NCBI RefSeq assembly: GCF_016859285.1
Contig: NC_053415.1
Location: 19,327,501 to 19,391,500, forward strand
DNA from: Xiphias gladius
Lineage: Eukaryota > Chordata > Actinopteri > Istiophoriformes > Xiphiidae
Direction of reading: 5' to 3'
DNA: 64,000 nucleotides
The translations under genes were made by a program, and so were the position numbers. The notes below the pieces were generated by a model. That model saw only the letters and a program-made list of their open reading frames with translations, did not search any database and was not told the DNA's origin. The number at the start of each line of letters is the position of its first letter. Positions within the stretch are counted from its first letter, which is position 1. Of this stretch, positions 1 through 56,780 are shown one piece after another.

Positions 1-1
1 A

Positions 2-1801
2 CCTCCTGGTCCACCAGGAGTGCCTGGAGTGGGCAAACCAGGTTTGCCAGGACTGCCAGGCAAGCCAGGAGGAAATGGTGAGGCTGGGCCACAAGGAGAA
101 ATGGGGCCAAGAGGGGAGGAAGGGCCATCTGGACAGCAAGGGCCTCAGGGTCCCCCAGGACCACCTGGGCTACCAGGAATGGGTAAACCAGGGGGGCAGG
201 GATTACCAGGCCAACCAGGGTCAAAAGGAGAGCCAGGTCACAAAGGTCTGCCAGGACTACCAGGATTACCAGGACCCAAAGGAGATAAAGGGATGGGCCA
301 GCCAGGACAACCTGGTCACAAAGGGCTCCCAGGGCCCCCGGGACCAGCTGGCCCAAGAGGACTGCCTGGTTTTGGAAAACCGGGGTTGAATGGGGCGCCA
401 GGCCCACAAGGACCACCAGGAGAGAAAGGACGTCCTGGAGAGCAAGGACCAGCTGGGCCTGCAGGTGAAGGAGGACAGCCTGGCCCACCAGGGCTACCTG
501 GTCAAGGAAAGCCAGGTCAAAACGGCCTGCCAGGACAACCAGGCATGCCAGGTGCAAAAGGTCATCCAGGACCACCAGGTTTGCCAGGAAAACCAGGACT
601 GCCTGGATTTGGTAAACCAGGACTCCCAGGAACCAAGGGTGATAAAGGTATGGGTGGGCCACCCGGACCTTCAGGACCAAAAGGAGATAAGGGCCATGGA
701 GGACTACCTGGCATGCTTGGACCCCCTGGACCAAATGGTCCACCAGGTCCTCCAGGCCCTATGGGACCCTCAGGAGGTTTAGGTGCACCTGGTCCTAAAG
801 GAGACTGTGGGGAAGGAGGACCTAAGGGGCTTGATGGAGCCCAGGGTGACCCTGGTCCTCCTGGAATACCTGGTAAGGATGGTCTGCCTGGAGACCGGGG
901 AGAGCCAGGGCCAAGAGGTCCCCCAGGACCAGGTGGTTCCAAAGGAGACAGTGGACATAAAGGTCTACCTGGTGCCCCTGGTAATCCTGGACTACCAGGA
1001 CCAAAAGGACAAGATGGATTACATGGTGAAATGGGACCTCAAGGTCCTAAAGGAATCCCAGGAATGGATGGTGCAACAGGACCAATCGGGCCTCCTGGTC
1101 CCTCAGGGCAAAAAGGAGATAGTGGTTCACCTGGTCTACCAGGCATTACAGGTGAGGGGAGTCCAGGTCTTCCTGGTCCCATAGGACCCACAGGAAAAGA
1201 GGGCCCATCAGGACCCCCTGGGAAACCAGGTCAGCCGGGCCCCCCTGGACCACCAGGACCACCTGGAGTACCTGGTCTGTCTCCTGACATGGCTGGAGTA
1301 CTCTCTGAAATGGGTCCTGGACTAGATGGTGTTAAGGCTGGTAGTTATGGTAAGAAGAGCAAGTACGGAGGCAATGGGGCAGAAGTAATGGGTGCCAGTG
1401 GGCTGGAAATGCCAGCATTCACAGCTGTAGCAACAACTCCTTTTCCACCTGTGGGCACTCCAGTTGTCTTTGACAAGCTCTTGTACAATGGTCGTCAAAA
1501 CTACAACCCCCAGACAGGAATTTTCACCTGTGACATGCCTGGCATTTATTACTTTGCCTACCACATCCATTGCAAAGGAGCCAATGTGTGGGTGGCTTTG
1601 ATGAGGAACAATGAACCAGTGATGTATACATATGATGAATACAAAAAGGGTTTCCTAGACCAAGCATCAGGGAGTGCAGTATTACCTCTACAACCTGGAG
1701 ACAATGTGTATATTCAGCTGCCCTCAGATCAGGCCTCAGGACTTTATGCTGGGCAGTATGTGCACTCCTCCTTTTCTGGGTACTTGTTGTATCCGATGTA
1801 A
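2..1801 (+). CDS. col8a1: Collagen alpha-1(VIII) chain, terminal coding exon (5' part lies outside the window)
   Basis: The reading frame is open from base 2 to the TAA at 1799-1801, giving 599 residues. About the first 420 are collagen Gly-X-Y triplets with several short Gly-X-Gly interruptions (for example GMGKPG and GFGKPG), a hallmark of the short-chain network collagens VIII and X. A linker follows, then a C1q-like NC1 domain of about 130 residues from [15 protein letters not shown] onward. The C-terminus [11 protein letters not shown] matches vertebrate COL8A1 as I know it. No start is given because the frame enters from upstream; GTG at position 20 is an internal Val codon. The product is a secreted homotrimerising chain of hexagonal basement-membrane networks (Descemet's membrane, vessel wall). 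The signal peptide and NC2 exon must lie to the left. I cannot tell whether this is the a or b teleost duplicate. Confidence 0.96.
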   Translation, partial: PPGPPGVPGVGKPGLPGLPGKPGGNGEAGPQGEMGPRGEEGPSGQQGPQGPPGPPGLPGMGKPGGQGLPGQPGSKGEPGHKGLPGLPGLPGPKGDKGMGQPGQPGHKGLPGPPGPAGPRGLPGFGKPGLNGAPGPQGPPGEKGRPGEQGPAGPAGEGGQPGPPGLPGQGKPGQNGLPGQPGMPGAKGHPGPPGLPGKPGLPGFGKPGLPGTKGDKGMGGPPGPSGPKGDKGHGGLPGMLGPPGPNGPPGPPGPMGPSGGLGAPGPKGDCGEGGPKGLDGAQGDPGPPGIPGKDGLPGDRGEPGPRGPPGPGGSKGDSGHKGLPGAPGNPGLPGPKGQDGLHGEMGPQGPKGIPGMDGATGPIGPPGPSGQKGDSGSPGLPGITGEGSPGLPGPIGPTGKEGPSGPPGKPGQPGPPGPPGPPGVPGLSPDMAGVLSEMGPGLDGVKAGSYGKKSKYGGNGAEVMGASGLEMPAFTAVATTPFPPVGTPVVFDKLLYNGRQNYNPQTGIFTCDMPGIYYFAYHIHCKGANVWVALMRNNEPVMYTYDEYKKGFLDQASGSAVLPLQPGDNVYIQLPSDQASGLYAGQYVHSSFSGYLLYPM

Positions 1802-3880
1802 AACCACAAACTGCAGGGAGAGAGAGGCTTCAGTGAGAACAACATGGGAGCATATTTTTTTATAATATAAAACATGATCGTAAAATACCTTAGACTGAGC
1901 AATCGTTTTAATGTAAAGTCAACAAACTGTTGATCATCAACAGAGATTAGAGGGCGAGATAAAATATTTCAAGGAAAATATTGAGTATGATGGTCTGTAT
2001 ATACAGCAGCTTTTATACTGTAAACCCTTATAGCTGTTTAATTGGGAGAGCAAAGATGTATTATTTTACAGCCTTGATGACATAAAGAATTGAGAAAATT
2101 ACATTCAAAGAACATCTAAAGACGGCTCCAGAAGTATTTTCATACACAAGAGTGAAAAAACCAAAAGAGTGCAATTTGTTATTGGGTAGAAACAAGTGAA
2201 GGGAATGTGCAAAGTGTATGCAAAAGAAGATAAAACACCTCTTCAAACTGGCAGCTACCCCATGTGGCAAGAATGTGAAATACAATAGAAAATACAAAGA
2301 CAAAAAGGTAGGAAGTTTTTATTTTTGCATGAATACCTTTGTAAAAATATAGTCTTTGTCTCTCAATTGATAACAGCAAGCGTGTAAAATGACCTCTCGA
2401 GAATGACAATGCAGATCATTAGAAGTTTTGCATTACAGCATTTTGTATGTGTTTCAGAAGTAAACACATTTTCAGTTGTGTAACCTGCAAATGCCTGAGT
2501 TTGGGGAAAAACTTTATTGTATACACTCTAATTCTTATTTTCAAAGGATCCATCTCCCGAGCTCCCTGTTGGATAACCAAAAAAGAATTAAATTTGCAAA
2601 TTACAGTACGGGAGCAACCTAAATTACATTCAGTTTAGGTGTGTGAAGGCTTTCCATACAATAGGGACAACCGTTATTGGTGATTGACTAGTAATGGTAA
2701 TTAATGTGCTCACTTAAAATTAGATGGTCAAAATTAAATAATCACATGCATGAAATGTTACCTGAGCAAGCATGTTGCTGACTGACAATTGCTCCCATGA
2801 GTGAGAATCAAAGAGTAAGAATGTAATATTAATTTTCTGTTTTGATGTTTGCATATCAGGCTGTGGGTGTAGTAATGTAAAGAAACATTTTTTGTGCAAA
2901 AACGCAAAGGTTAAACAAACACACCATTTTGCCCTGAACTATGAAAACCACTCATATCACTATATTTAACACCACAATATATAGAAAATACAGGACTACA
3001 CAGCAAATCTGTGTCACTAACTAAACCGTTGTATTATACAGGTGTAAGTGACAGATGCTAACTATGAGAAAGCATAGATCTGTGAACATCTACAATTATA
3101 CAGTTATTACTACAATTCCTGTAATTCTCAGCAGGAATGAAGCAGTGATCCACTCAATCCTGCTGTTGAAAGAAAAGGAAAACAAATGAAGATTTATCTA
3201 ATGACTCTGCATTTGACTAGTTTCATTTTGAATCAAATCAGAGTCATTTAAGAAATAAATGTTACCTGATGTATTCTTATTTATTGTATTTAATTTAAAA
3301 TACAACTGTTGATATTCGGTAACTGTTTTGTAAGCCATGATTTCAAATTACAATAACTTCATACATAATCCTTTTCTAGTTGTAATGGCAGTATAATTAT
3401 ACATAAGAGGGTATTATATCTGCGAAACAAATTATGGATTATATTTTCGAAATGAAACTTTGTAACAGTGGGACTTGCTATTTAACCAGTCCCCTTTGGT
3501 GTGATTTGTTTAGAAGTGAGATAACTAAATTAGGATCCACGGTAGGCTTGGTGTGCTTCATTTAGTATTTCTTGCGGCCAGGTTTGTGTTAAGAATACAC
3601 ATAAATTCACAGTACAATAAATGGAATCAAAGCAAGTATTCAGTGTTGGATCAATTCATAACATAAATTAGGTCAATAATTTTTTACTTTATCTGCTGAT
3701 CAACTACAGGTTACGAAATATGACATCAAGCACGCAAACATTTAAAGGAAAAATAAATTTATATTACTCCTTTTAACCATGGTGCTATTATTTTCAGTTT
3801 AACCAATGAATTTATGTCTTAATGTTTCATGTTTGTTATCATTGTCTGTTGTTTTTTTCTAAATAAAAATTGTTTAATTA
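1802..3880 (+). other. col8a1: Probable col8a1 3' UTR
   Basis: AT-rich, non-coding sequence follows the stop codon, with no supported ORF on either strand. AATAAA hexamers occur at 3254-3259, 3616-3621 and 3862-3867. A UTR of about 2 kb is plausible because mammalian COL8A1 also has a long 3' UTR. The true cleavage site is not visible from sequence alone. Confidence 0.5.
3862..3867 (+). terminator. col8a1: Candidate polyadenylation signal for col8a1
   Basis: AATAAA is the last and most distal of three hexamers downstream of the stop codon, before sequence that shows no relation to the gene. It is inferred only; either upstream hexamer could be used instead. Confidence 0.35.
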
Positions 3881-5520
3881 AATAACTGTTGACATCTGTA
3901 TTTCTAAGCTCACAGAAGGCACCCCATCTGAATGAGGCTGGTATATAAACTCAAAATTCACTGTGGGGGGGCTTATCCATGAGAAGATGTAAGAAGAGCC
4001 AATTACTGAAAAACGTTTACAGGATTGTCGGGTCACATCTGTCCTGACTGATACTTCCAATAAAAAAGTGATATTCTCGTGTAAACGTAACCTGGTTGGT
4101 TGCCAATGTTTCACTCTGCAAGAAAGATGGAAACCAGCAACATTGAAAGAGTAAGGCAATATAACAGGCAAGACGCCGGATGCCCAGTCACCTTTGCTGT
4201 AAAAGCCACACCCTGTGTAAAAGGCATGCTGTCCAACTTTAAAATAGCAGGTTCATGATGACTGGATTAATTGGTTAAGCCACATCTGGGACAAAAATAT
4301 GTCATAAAACACCTGTTTGGTTGGTAGCATTAATCCATGAATGTTATATTCGAGGTTATCATGATAATCATCATCATCATTCATAAGGTAGTTTCTCATT
4401 TTAATTGCCTTGAAAGCTTTCCTTTTTGCAAAATGTGAAGGAACATTTTGGCTTATCAGGACTAAGACAAACAGTGTGAAAGATGCCCAGGCTTTCTTAA
4501 GGACAAGGATTCTGATCATACACAAGATTGTCCCATTACTAGCTCATACTGTACAACTTCTGTCAGCAAAGTAGGCATCTGCCGAGGACCGCGGAACTGG
4601 AGGGGCCCAGAGAGCTCCAGGCTTACTATGTGTCAACTGGTATGAGCTAATTTAGCCCAAAATTTGTTTTGGAAATGGACAGCTGAAGCACAATATTAAC
4701 TGACATAATAAAGGATACTGTCACTGTAGTGGAAATACAGTATACTTTCAATCCTATTTGGATTAATTCACTGAGGTCTCTAACCTGCAAGTTGCTTTTT
4801 AAGCCCTGATTTGATGAGGATTTTTTTTTTTTTTTTGTATTTAAGAGGATGTCCATTTTTTTGTATATGAGTTTTATTGTATCTGTAGGGAAGTACACAG
4901 AAAAACAAGATGAGTAAATAAATACAATTAAGTATTTAACCAGTATTGAAGTAGTGTTTAATTAAAAAAACAAAAACAAATTCCCACTCTCCAATTGTAC
5001 CCTATCCCATACTCATGTAGGTATTAATCTGCTGGGCAGAACTCTTGTTAAAATTCATTTAAGTTGTGTCATGCAACCTAGTTTAAGTCTTTAAAAGTTC
5101 AGGAATTTATGTTTGAGGGAAGCACTGTAAACACACCTGAGAATCTTTTATCAAAGACATGGATAAGTGGAGCTATCACAGCTGTCTACATATACATATA
5201 TTCATGTAGGTACATACATCTCATATAGCCTACAATATTTACATTACAAAAAAGGACGAAATCCAGTTGTATGCTTTTCAGCGTCTCACTTGTGTGCTTA
5301 TGGTATTTGTAGCATAAGGTGTTCATAAATCAACGTGTTTAATCGTGTGGCCCCACAGCAAATAGCCTATGGCACACCAAAGAAAGAAAAAAAAAAAAAA
5401 CGTTATACACTGCACACAGAATGAGAGACGTAGTGGAATAATAGGGTCCCATAGCAGGTTCGTGTCTGATCATAAGACATAAATATGAAGACAACAGTGT
5501 TAAAATCAAGAAATGAATTG
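3881..5520. other. Intergenic region between col8a1 and jagn1
   Basis: I see no gene. There is a run of CAT triplets near 4363-4381 and A/T homopolymers near 4822-4836 and 5387-5400. The short minus-strand ORFs (3878-4171, 4253-4525, 4647-4898) have no recognisable domain and no splice-site support. Confidence 0.5.
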
Positions 5521-5529
5521 CTTCTAAAA

Positions 5530-5740
5530 GGGTGGTTCAGGGACATTCAGGAAATGTTGCAGTGCGCGGCTCAAACGAGAGGAGAGACCAGATGCTGATG
5601 CTGCGATGGGAGCGCTTTCGGTGGAAGGCAGAGGTTGAGCGCATGCGCAGAGCTGCTGGCCACATCCTTTTATGACATCCTTTGTCAGTACAAATTTGAA
5701 CAGCGAGCCCGACCGGACGTAAGGAAAATACGCAGCGGTA
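5530..5740 (+). promoter_or_regulatory. jagn1: jagn1 promoter and noncoding first exon
   Basis: A locally GC- and CpG-rich stretch in otherwise AT-rich DNA carries an NRF-1-type palindrome. It ends in a consensus donor, GCAGCG|GTAAGC, with the intron starting at 5738. A matching acceptor, TGTCAGCAG, ends at 6322, 12 nt before the jagn1 ATG. I infer a TATA-less housekeeping promoter with a short 5' UTR exon ending at 5737. The exact start site is unknown. Confidence 0.5.
5638..5650. promoter_or_regulatory. NRF-1-type palindromic site
   Basis: AGCGCATGCGCAG contains the perfect palindrome GCGCATGCGC (5639-5648), the core of the NRF-1 binding site found in many vertebrate CpG promoters. It lies about 90 nt upstream of the inferred first-exon donor of jagn1, a typical core-promoter position. 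Confidence 0.55.
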
Positions 5741-6134
5741 AGCTTTGTTTGTAAGCTAATTTTTTTTTTTTTTTCACGGTGTCGCACTCTGTTGTCGTTG
5801 CTGATGATAGAACGACGCCTGTCCTAACGTACAGCACGTATCTGCTTAAAGGTAATGCTGAATTAGGTTAGTTAGCAACAGCAGCTAACGCACTAACCTG
5901 CACCAAATCGCTCCAGCGGCCCAAACAATGTGCCTGATATTAGTTATTTTCAGTTTGTGCAGCTGTTAGTGCCTCGGTACCAGAGTCAGACAAGAGTCCG
6001 ACTTATTCTGGCAGATTTCATGATTTCCTCTCTCCTCTGATAGCTTCCTTTTTGTGTTGTTACACCTGAGCCACGGGTCTGTGTTCTCATATTGTGGAGA
6101 TGAGCGGGTTGAAAGGGTCAAAAAGTTGCGTTTG

Positions 6135-6271
6135 TAGCTGAAACAGTTATTCGATTAATCGATGCATTGACCGACAGAAAAATATCTGGCAACTATTTTG
6201 ATAAATGATAAATCATCGAATTCGTTTTTCAGTAAAAATAGTAATTAAAATAATTGTTAGTTGCAGCTCTA
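6135..6271. mobile_element. Short internally deleted hAT-type MITE in the jagn1 5' intron
   Basis: The stretch begins TAGCTGAAAC and ends GTTAGTTGCAGCTCTA, inverted ends of the same family as the element at 16501-16843. It contains the family's ATTCGATTAATCGAT-like and TAAATCATCGA tracts. At about 137 bp it is much shorter than the 343-bp copy, so it is internally deleted. I see no target duplication. It ends about 50 nt upstream of the acceptor before the jagn1 start codon. Confidence 0.6.
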
Positions 6272-6334
6272 GTTCTGTCAGGTTTTGGCTTCTGAAATAA
6301 AACGTGTGTTGTGTGTCAGCAGGTTTCTCTCAAC

Positions 6335-7005
6335 ATGACATCACGCTTAGGTCCTAGAGCTGCTGGTACCAATGGAAGTGAATTTAAACACAGAGAAAGG
6401 CTGGCCCCACACTACCAAATGAGGCAAGTAGATTTGATCTATTTCTGATGTTTCTCATTAAATGTAAATGTTATCTCCAAATAGCAACAATATCTATAAG
6501 GAGTTCTAAACACCCCCTGATGTTCTGCTTTTTATTTTGCAGTGCTTCCCTGAAGTCAGAGGTGCGGAAGTTAAACTTGGTCCACCTTCTGATCTGGCTG
6601 CTGGTTGCTGCACAGGTGACTGTCAGCCACTTCAACCTGGTGTCACATGACACAGTGTCCATGCCGTACCAGTGGGAGTACCCCTACCTGCTCAGCCTCC
6701 TCCCTCTGCTCTGCAGCAGTCTGTCACTTCCAAAGAACAATATCAGTTACCTGGTCATATCCATGATCAGTGCGGGGCTGTTCACTGTGGCACCTCTTAT
6801 TTATGGTGGAATGGAGATGTTTCCTGTAGCGCAGCAGCTCTACCGCCATGGAAAGGCGTACCGCTTCATTTTTGGCTTCTCTGCGGTGACTGTTATGTAC
6901 CTCATCATGGTGGTTGCCGTTCAAGTGCACGCCTGGCAGTTATATTACATGAAAAAGCTGTTGGACTCATGGTTCAGTGCCACTGAGGAGAAGAAGAAGA
7001 AATAA
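6335..7005 (+). CDS. jagn1: Jagunal homolog 1, two coding exons
   Basis: Exons are 6335-6423 and 6543-7005, joined across a 119-nt intron. The joined frame encodes 183 residues, the same length as human JAGN1. The N-terminus starts [17 protein letters not shown] and continues into the strongly conserved [11 protein letters not shown] and [16 protein letters not shown] stretches. Hydrophobic segments near residues 42-58, 78-92, 97-117 and 138-158 fit a four-pass ER membrane protein. The last residues, EEKKKK, fit a C-terminal dilysine ER-retrieval signal. JAGN1 supports ER organisation and vesicular traffic, and its loss in humans causes neutropenia. The start is the only ATG giving the conserved N-terminus. 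The intron donor is GC (AG|GCAAGT at 6424), not GT; no nearby GT keeps frame. Symbol is certain; the a or b paralogue is not resolved. Confidence 0.95.
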
Positions 7006-7937
7006 TGGAGTGAACAGATTTGTGACTGGGCAAAACTGTGCTTTCATCTTAATTTACACGAGTTATGAGACTTATTCATGGCTACTTATTCAGTCATCAA
7101 TATCATATAACATACCTTAGACACTTCTCTGACACTTAGATGTAAGATAGTGTAAGATGTACAATTTATGCTGAAACCTGTTTTTTTTTGTTTTTGATTT
7201 TTATTTTGTCACCATCATTGAAATTCAGTCACCTTGCACCCTTGACTGCTGCTTTACTCCAAACAGAGAAAGAGGTCATTTAGGACCAGGACATTGTTGT
7301 CATCCCTAAAAAAAATGTTGTCATGACTTGTACAGAATAGATGGTGGGGTGTTCATACTTGTACAACAGAGCGAAGGCATGAACTGTTCCAACATATACG
7401 GTCCTGTGCAAATATTTTCAGCACTTTAGATATTTAGATTCTTATCCATCATGCAGTATCACCCAGTCAGTCTGGGATTACATGAAGAGACAGAAGACAT
7501 TAAGACAGAAGAACTGTGGCAAGTTCTCCAAGAAGTTTGGAACAACCTACCTGCCAAGTACCTTGGAAAAACTGTGCAGAAGTGTACCTATGAGATGTGG
7601 TGCTGTTTTAAAGGCAAAGGGATTTTGAAAGCATCCTGACTTAAGTTTTAATGCCTTGCACAGTTCTGTACAGTTTGTGTAGGAAATTCTCCTGTTCAGT
7701 ATGTTAAAGGAAGTGGTTTGCTTTTGCTGCAGATGTTTTCTCCCTCGTTAAGTTTACCTCTAACAATATGTTTCCCCTCCCCCAGAATGCATTTAAACCA
7801 TTTAAAAAGAAAGGTGGTAATCACAGTAGCTGCCTGTACCATTATGTTTTCAGGTATTGTCATTCAGCATCAGAAAGCCAGCGTATTCCGCCTGTGCGCA
7901 TGAATTAAATATGCATTGTAAACCAAGTAAAAATAAA
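7006..7937 (+). other. jagn1: jagn1 3' UTR / downstream region with a candidate poly(A) signal
   Basis: Non-coding sequence after the jagn1 stop holds a TA-flanked mobile element (7399-7668) and an AATAAA at 7932-7937. That hexamer lies about 60-100 nt before the inferred tfg promoter, making the two genes closely spaced head-to-tail. The 3' end is not proven. Confidence 0.4.
7397..7670. mobile_element. Non-autonomous Tc1/mariner-type element
   Basis: The ends TACGGTCCTGTGCAA (7397-7411) and TTGCACAGTTCTGTA (7656-7670) are inverted repeats matching at 12 of 15 positions. Both outer dinucleotides are TA, the target duplication of Tc1/mariner elements. The core is 270 bp. A 62-codon open frame inside (7451-7639) is not a known transposase domain. 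The interior resembles a common fish interspersed repeat I recognise but cannot name. Confidence 0.7.
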
Positions 7938-7999
7938 TGAATGGACTTCAACTTTACGTTTGATGTTTTATTATCTTTAGAATTAGATGAGTCAGTCAC

Positions 8000-8180
8000 A
8001 ACGCACTTTGTTCAGATGGTCTACGGCTGCGCGCAGTGAATGCCACGTACTGGCTGACGTTTACAGTCCGGAGAGCGCTTCCTGATGCTGGACCGGGTCT
8101 GGCTAGGCTAGTGTACAGATTAGATTTTCACGGTTTGGGGAAACCTGTGAAATACAGCGTGGTTAAGTCGTCTGATTCAG
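8000..8180 (+). promoter_or_regulatory. tfg: Inferred tfg promoter and noncoding first exon
   Basis: A GC-richer stretch (CTGCGCGCAG near 8027) leads to a donor, GATTCAG|GTGAAA, with the intron starting at 8181. The next compatible acceptor is just upstream of the tfg ATG at about 10308 or 10320. No convincing coding start is present, so I read it as 5' UTR. Without cDNA the start site is a guess. Confidence 0.4.
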
Positions 8181-22895
<14,715 letters not shown>

Positions 22896-23720
22896 AAGAG
22901 GAGGACAGCTGATGTTACTGATCCTCACACACCCACAAACCCCTACCCTCTGTGTGGCTCCAGCTGTTTGGAGTGGGTGCAGGAAACGTGCTTTACTGCT
23001 CTACCCCCCGCCCCATACAAATATCAAGTCCAAATATGAAACAAGCAACCCCCTGCCCCAGTCTGATGGTTAGTGTTTGTATGCTGTCTCTTTAACTCAC
23101 CACTCTGTTTTGGCCCAGCTGTATGTTTTTGTGTTATTTTCCCATCTTCTCCTGTCTCCAACACTCTCTGCTGTGCCCTCTTGTACCTGTCATTGTAAAC
23201 ATTTAACCAGTCTGTATGCACACACCTGGGAGACCGAAACAGGCTGTTGCACAAACTGTTTATTGTTCTTTCTATGGTAACACGTCATTTTGCAAGTGTG
23301 AGCAGCATCATCATTCTGCATTTTTGTCATACATCTCAACCGACTGTGTTGAGTTTACTGTGCATAGATGCATTTATAAAACACTAAATGAAAAGTTACC
23401 CCTTCGTCATTTTGTTTTTGTTTTTTTTCTTTATTTGATCAATTTTACCACCATGTCGGTATTAATGATGTGTCAATGAAATTGCCCCGTGTTGGGAACA
23501 CTAGCTAAGTGATGGCTTGTGGGAGGTGTAATGAAGAAGGCTTCTTTTGTTTTGCTTATAATATCACCTCCAGTAAAGCTTGCTATTCCTCTCTTTCTCT
23601 TACCACTTGTTTTTACTAGTATTTCAAATCAAATTCCACCTTCAAGTGAGATTCGTTGTTAATGTATAAATTGTAACATTTTTTTTTCTTGAACCTAATA
23701 AATGATTGAGACCCAGCTGG
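22896..23720 (+). other. tfg: tfg 3' UTR
   Basis: Non-coding from the TAA to a clear AATAAA at 23697-23702, followed within 60 nt by T/GT-rich sequence (TCTTTTTGTTTTGTGTTGC) typical of a downstream element. Confidence 0.7.
23697..23702 (+). terminator. tfg: tfg polyadenylation signal
   Basis: AATAAA in CCTAATAAATGATTGAG about 800 nt after the stop codon, with a GT/T-rich downstream element. It is the first canonical hexamer after the stop that I see. Confidence 0.65.
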
Positions 23721-25503
23721 AGTCCTTTTTCTTTAATCTTTTTGTTTTGTGTTGCTCTTGGCACTGTTGTCTTGATGTCTTTCTCTTAACACTCTCTCTC
23801 TCTCTTTGTGGTTCCTGAATTCATGTCTCAGTTAAGTTTGGCTTCTCTCTTCCTTCTCCCCCACTGAAATTTGGAAAACTGTGGTAATGCTGGTATTCCT
23901 ATTTTGTTTTCCTGCCCGTGGGTTGTGGCTGGCTGGGACATGTGGCATGGGAGCAAGTGCGAAGAATTACTCGCACAGGGTTTATTAAAGATAATTTAGA
24001 GAAGTGTGTTTAGTTTCTCTCCATGTAGTCTGTGCCAAAGTTAAATCACTCTTTTTTTTGATGAGTTTGTTCACTGTAAGTGGTCTGCATTATTGATACA
24101 GTTAGTTACAGCAAAATGTTCGGTTAGATTTTTCAAGTTTACCTCTGGAGTTGAATTCTGTATTACACCTTCATCCTGTGGTTCATCTAATTCAGATCAA
24201 AGTTTAAGAACAAAAACACTGCTAGCGTTTATGCACACAGCTGGATTAATTTCCCCAGGCACCCCAAAACCAACCAGTACTCTACAGCTGAATTGATTGG
24301 TCAGTCGACAAAAAAAGTAAGGGCCGATACTTTTGATAATTGCTAAATCGTTCGAGTCATTTTTAAGCAGAAGTGTCAAAAATCTACAGGTACCGATTTT
24401 CTAATTTTCCCAGTTTTCTATGATAGTAAACTAAGCATTTGGGGGTTTCTAACTGTGGGTCAGACATAACTTGGGCTTCAGGTAATAATTAGGACAATTT
24501 TCACTATTTCCTAACATTTTATACACCAAATAATCAATCAATCATATAAGAAAATTGGAAGATGAATTGATAATTAAAATATTTGTTTTTCAAGCTTTAC
24601 AGTACTATGCTATGATAAAATAATTCTACCTTGGCCAGGGTTTCCAATGTGTTAATTACTTGACAGACAGAAAAAAATGAAGTTTGAATGAGTTCAATTA
24701 GAACTTAAACATTAAGGTCTTCAAACAAAATTCTGAGACAGGTCCCTCTTCAAGAGTGGGCTACAAGATGGAGGACCTGGCATTGTTGTTACTGCACTTC
24801 AAATGATGAAAATTTTTGACATTTGTGATTCATCAAATTATCTACATAATTGATATGGAGTAAACCTCTGGGTTTTGGAGTTCCTGTGGGTTTGGGGCCC
24901 CTGGGCAGTTGGCTGCTTTGCCCGGCAAGCTTTCTTGCAGCTTGCGTATAGTTGAACACTAAGCATGAGGCTACCCCCAGTAGGCCACTAACTTAGCTTA
25001 GTCAGCCTGGCTTTGTCCAAAGGTAAAAGACCCCACCTACCACACTACTAAAGCTCACTAATTAACCCGTTGTATCTTGTTTATTTAACTTGCACATCAA
25101 AAACAGAAATGTAAAATGACAAATGGCTGTTATAGGAGGGATATGTATTGAACTATTTCTTGGTAACTTTCCTGGAGTCTCTGCTTGTTGCCTGGCAACT
25201 GGTCCTGACCAAGGAATAGTTCAGCCCCTGTAAAACAGTGAATTGTATTTTTTTATAGTTTGGTCTTTGTAACGATTAAACAAAGAAACAATAAATTATT
25301 AAACTTCAGAGTTGCTGGTATTTTGTTGACAGAGGCAGACTAGTTGTTTCCAGTCTTTGTGCCACGTTTACCAAACACACATGAGAGTGCATATCAATCT
25401 CATCTAACTCTAAAGCAAATTTCCCAAACTGTCAAACCTTTCCTTTACCATAAAGGGCACTGAAGGCAAATGGAAATGAATATCAGTAAATATAAAAACA
25501 AGA
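23721..25503. other. Intergenic gap between convergent tfg and abi3bp
   Basis: About 1.8 kb separates the tfg and abi3bp poly(A) signals. It holds a decayed hAT-family copy (about 24282-24590) and no supported gene. Confidence 0.5.
24282..24590. mobile_element. Decayed copy of the TAG-GCTGMAAC hAT family
   Basis: Begins near CTACAGCTGAATTGATTGGTC and contains ATGATAGTAAACTAAGCATTTG and the ACATTTTATACACCAAATAATC block. These line up in order with the better copy at 16501-16843. The right end is degraded and no target duplication is visible. Confidence 0.5.
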
Positions 25504-26483
25504 TTTATTGCTGGAAACATACATGGTGCATCAAAAACAACTGTAGTCATGACGTGGAAAAACCCTGGCAATTTCTCTCCAATGATTTAAAGCTTAAACA
25601 CAAAAACATAAATTATGTCAATTGCTTATGCCATTTCCACATTGAAGCTTTCTATTTTTTACAAATATATATATATTTTATTCTTTTATAAAATATAGGA
25701 CTGCATGGAAATTAAAAATACAACTTTCTTTTGTTTCCAAGTGGCCCCGCATAAACTCCGGGCTCAAACTTTGGTTTTCTTACAACAGATCACACAATTT
25801 GGCTTGAACTTATTTTTTACCTGAAATGTATCAAACTATCTGATCACTGGTATACATACTGTATTTCACACCATATACATATATGAACAAAAGTTTAATA
25901 CTGTGCAAACTGCAACTGCTAGTAATCCCTTTGGGACAGCAGAAGGTCAATTCTGCATGTCTGTGTTTACTTGTATTTTACATAGTCCAAACGTACAATG
26001 AAAGTATGATTGGCACCTTTCTTTATACAAATGACCAATGTATGTGCTCACTGACATGCAAGTACTGGAAACAATTTTTACTTTCTTATCTCAAGCACAC
26101 TGAATATTCAATAACAAACCTTTGATAAATAATATCATACACATTATTACACTTTGGGAGCCAGCTTCCCAACATTTTCTCTGCGATTACTGTGTATTCA
26201 ACATTTTGGTTCACTTAAACTCCTGCATTCTTTTGTCCATCGTGACATTTTTGATAAATAGAGAAATTGAGACCAATGTTACAAATGCACTCAATAGAGT
26301 TATGCGACACCTAATAGTCTTATAGAGGTTTACACCTGGGAGAGTAGGCTGAGTTCAAACAGAGAGACCCATCTACAATGTTCATGGTAGCATGACAGAA
26401 AGGCCCACCTCCCTTCAAGCCTAGACAGGCGTCTTCTTCCTCACCACCTAGCAAGTCATCTTCCTTGACAGCTCTGTGGGATA
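25504..26483 (-). other. abi3bp: abi3bp 3' UTR with two candidate poly(A) signals
   Basis: Lies downstream of the abi3bp stop on the minus strand. AATAAA on the minus strand occurs at 25677-25682 and 25504-25509. The plus-strand ORFs here have no recognisable product. Confidence 0.5.

Positions 26484-56780
<30,297 letters not shown>

Noticed and set aside
562..942. 126-codon Gly/Pro-rich ORF on the minus strand
   Set aside because: It is the antisense shadow of the col8a1 collagen repeat; Gly-Pro-Pro codons read as Gly/Pro on both strands.
3878..4171. 97-codon minus-strand ORF
   Set aside because: It resembles no domain I know, has no splice or promoter support, and is flanked by AT-rich noncoding DNA.
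5524..5787. 87-codon minus-strand ORF across the jagn1 promoter
   Set aside because: Open because of the GC-rich promoter sequence; no recognisable protein.
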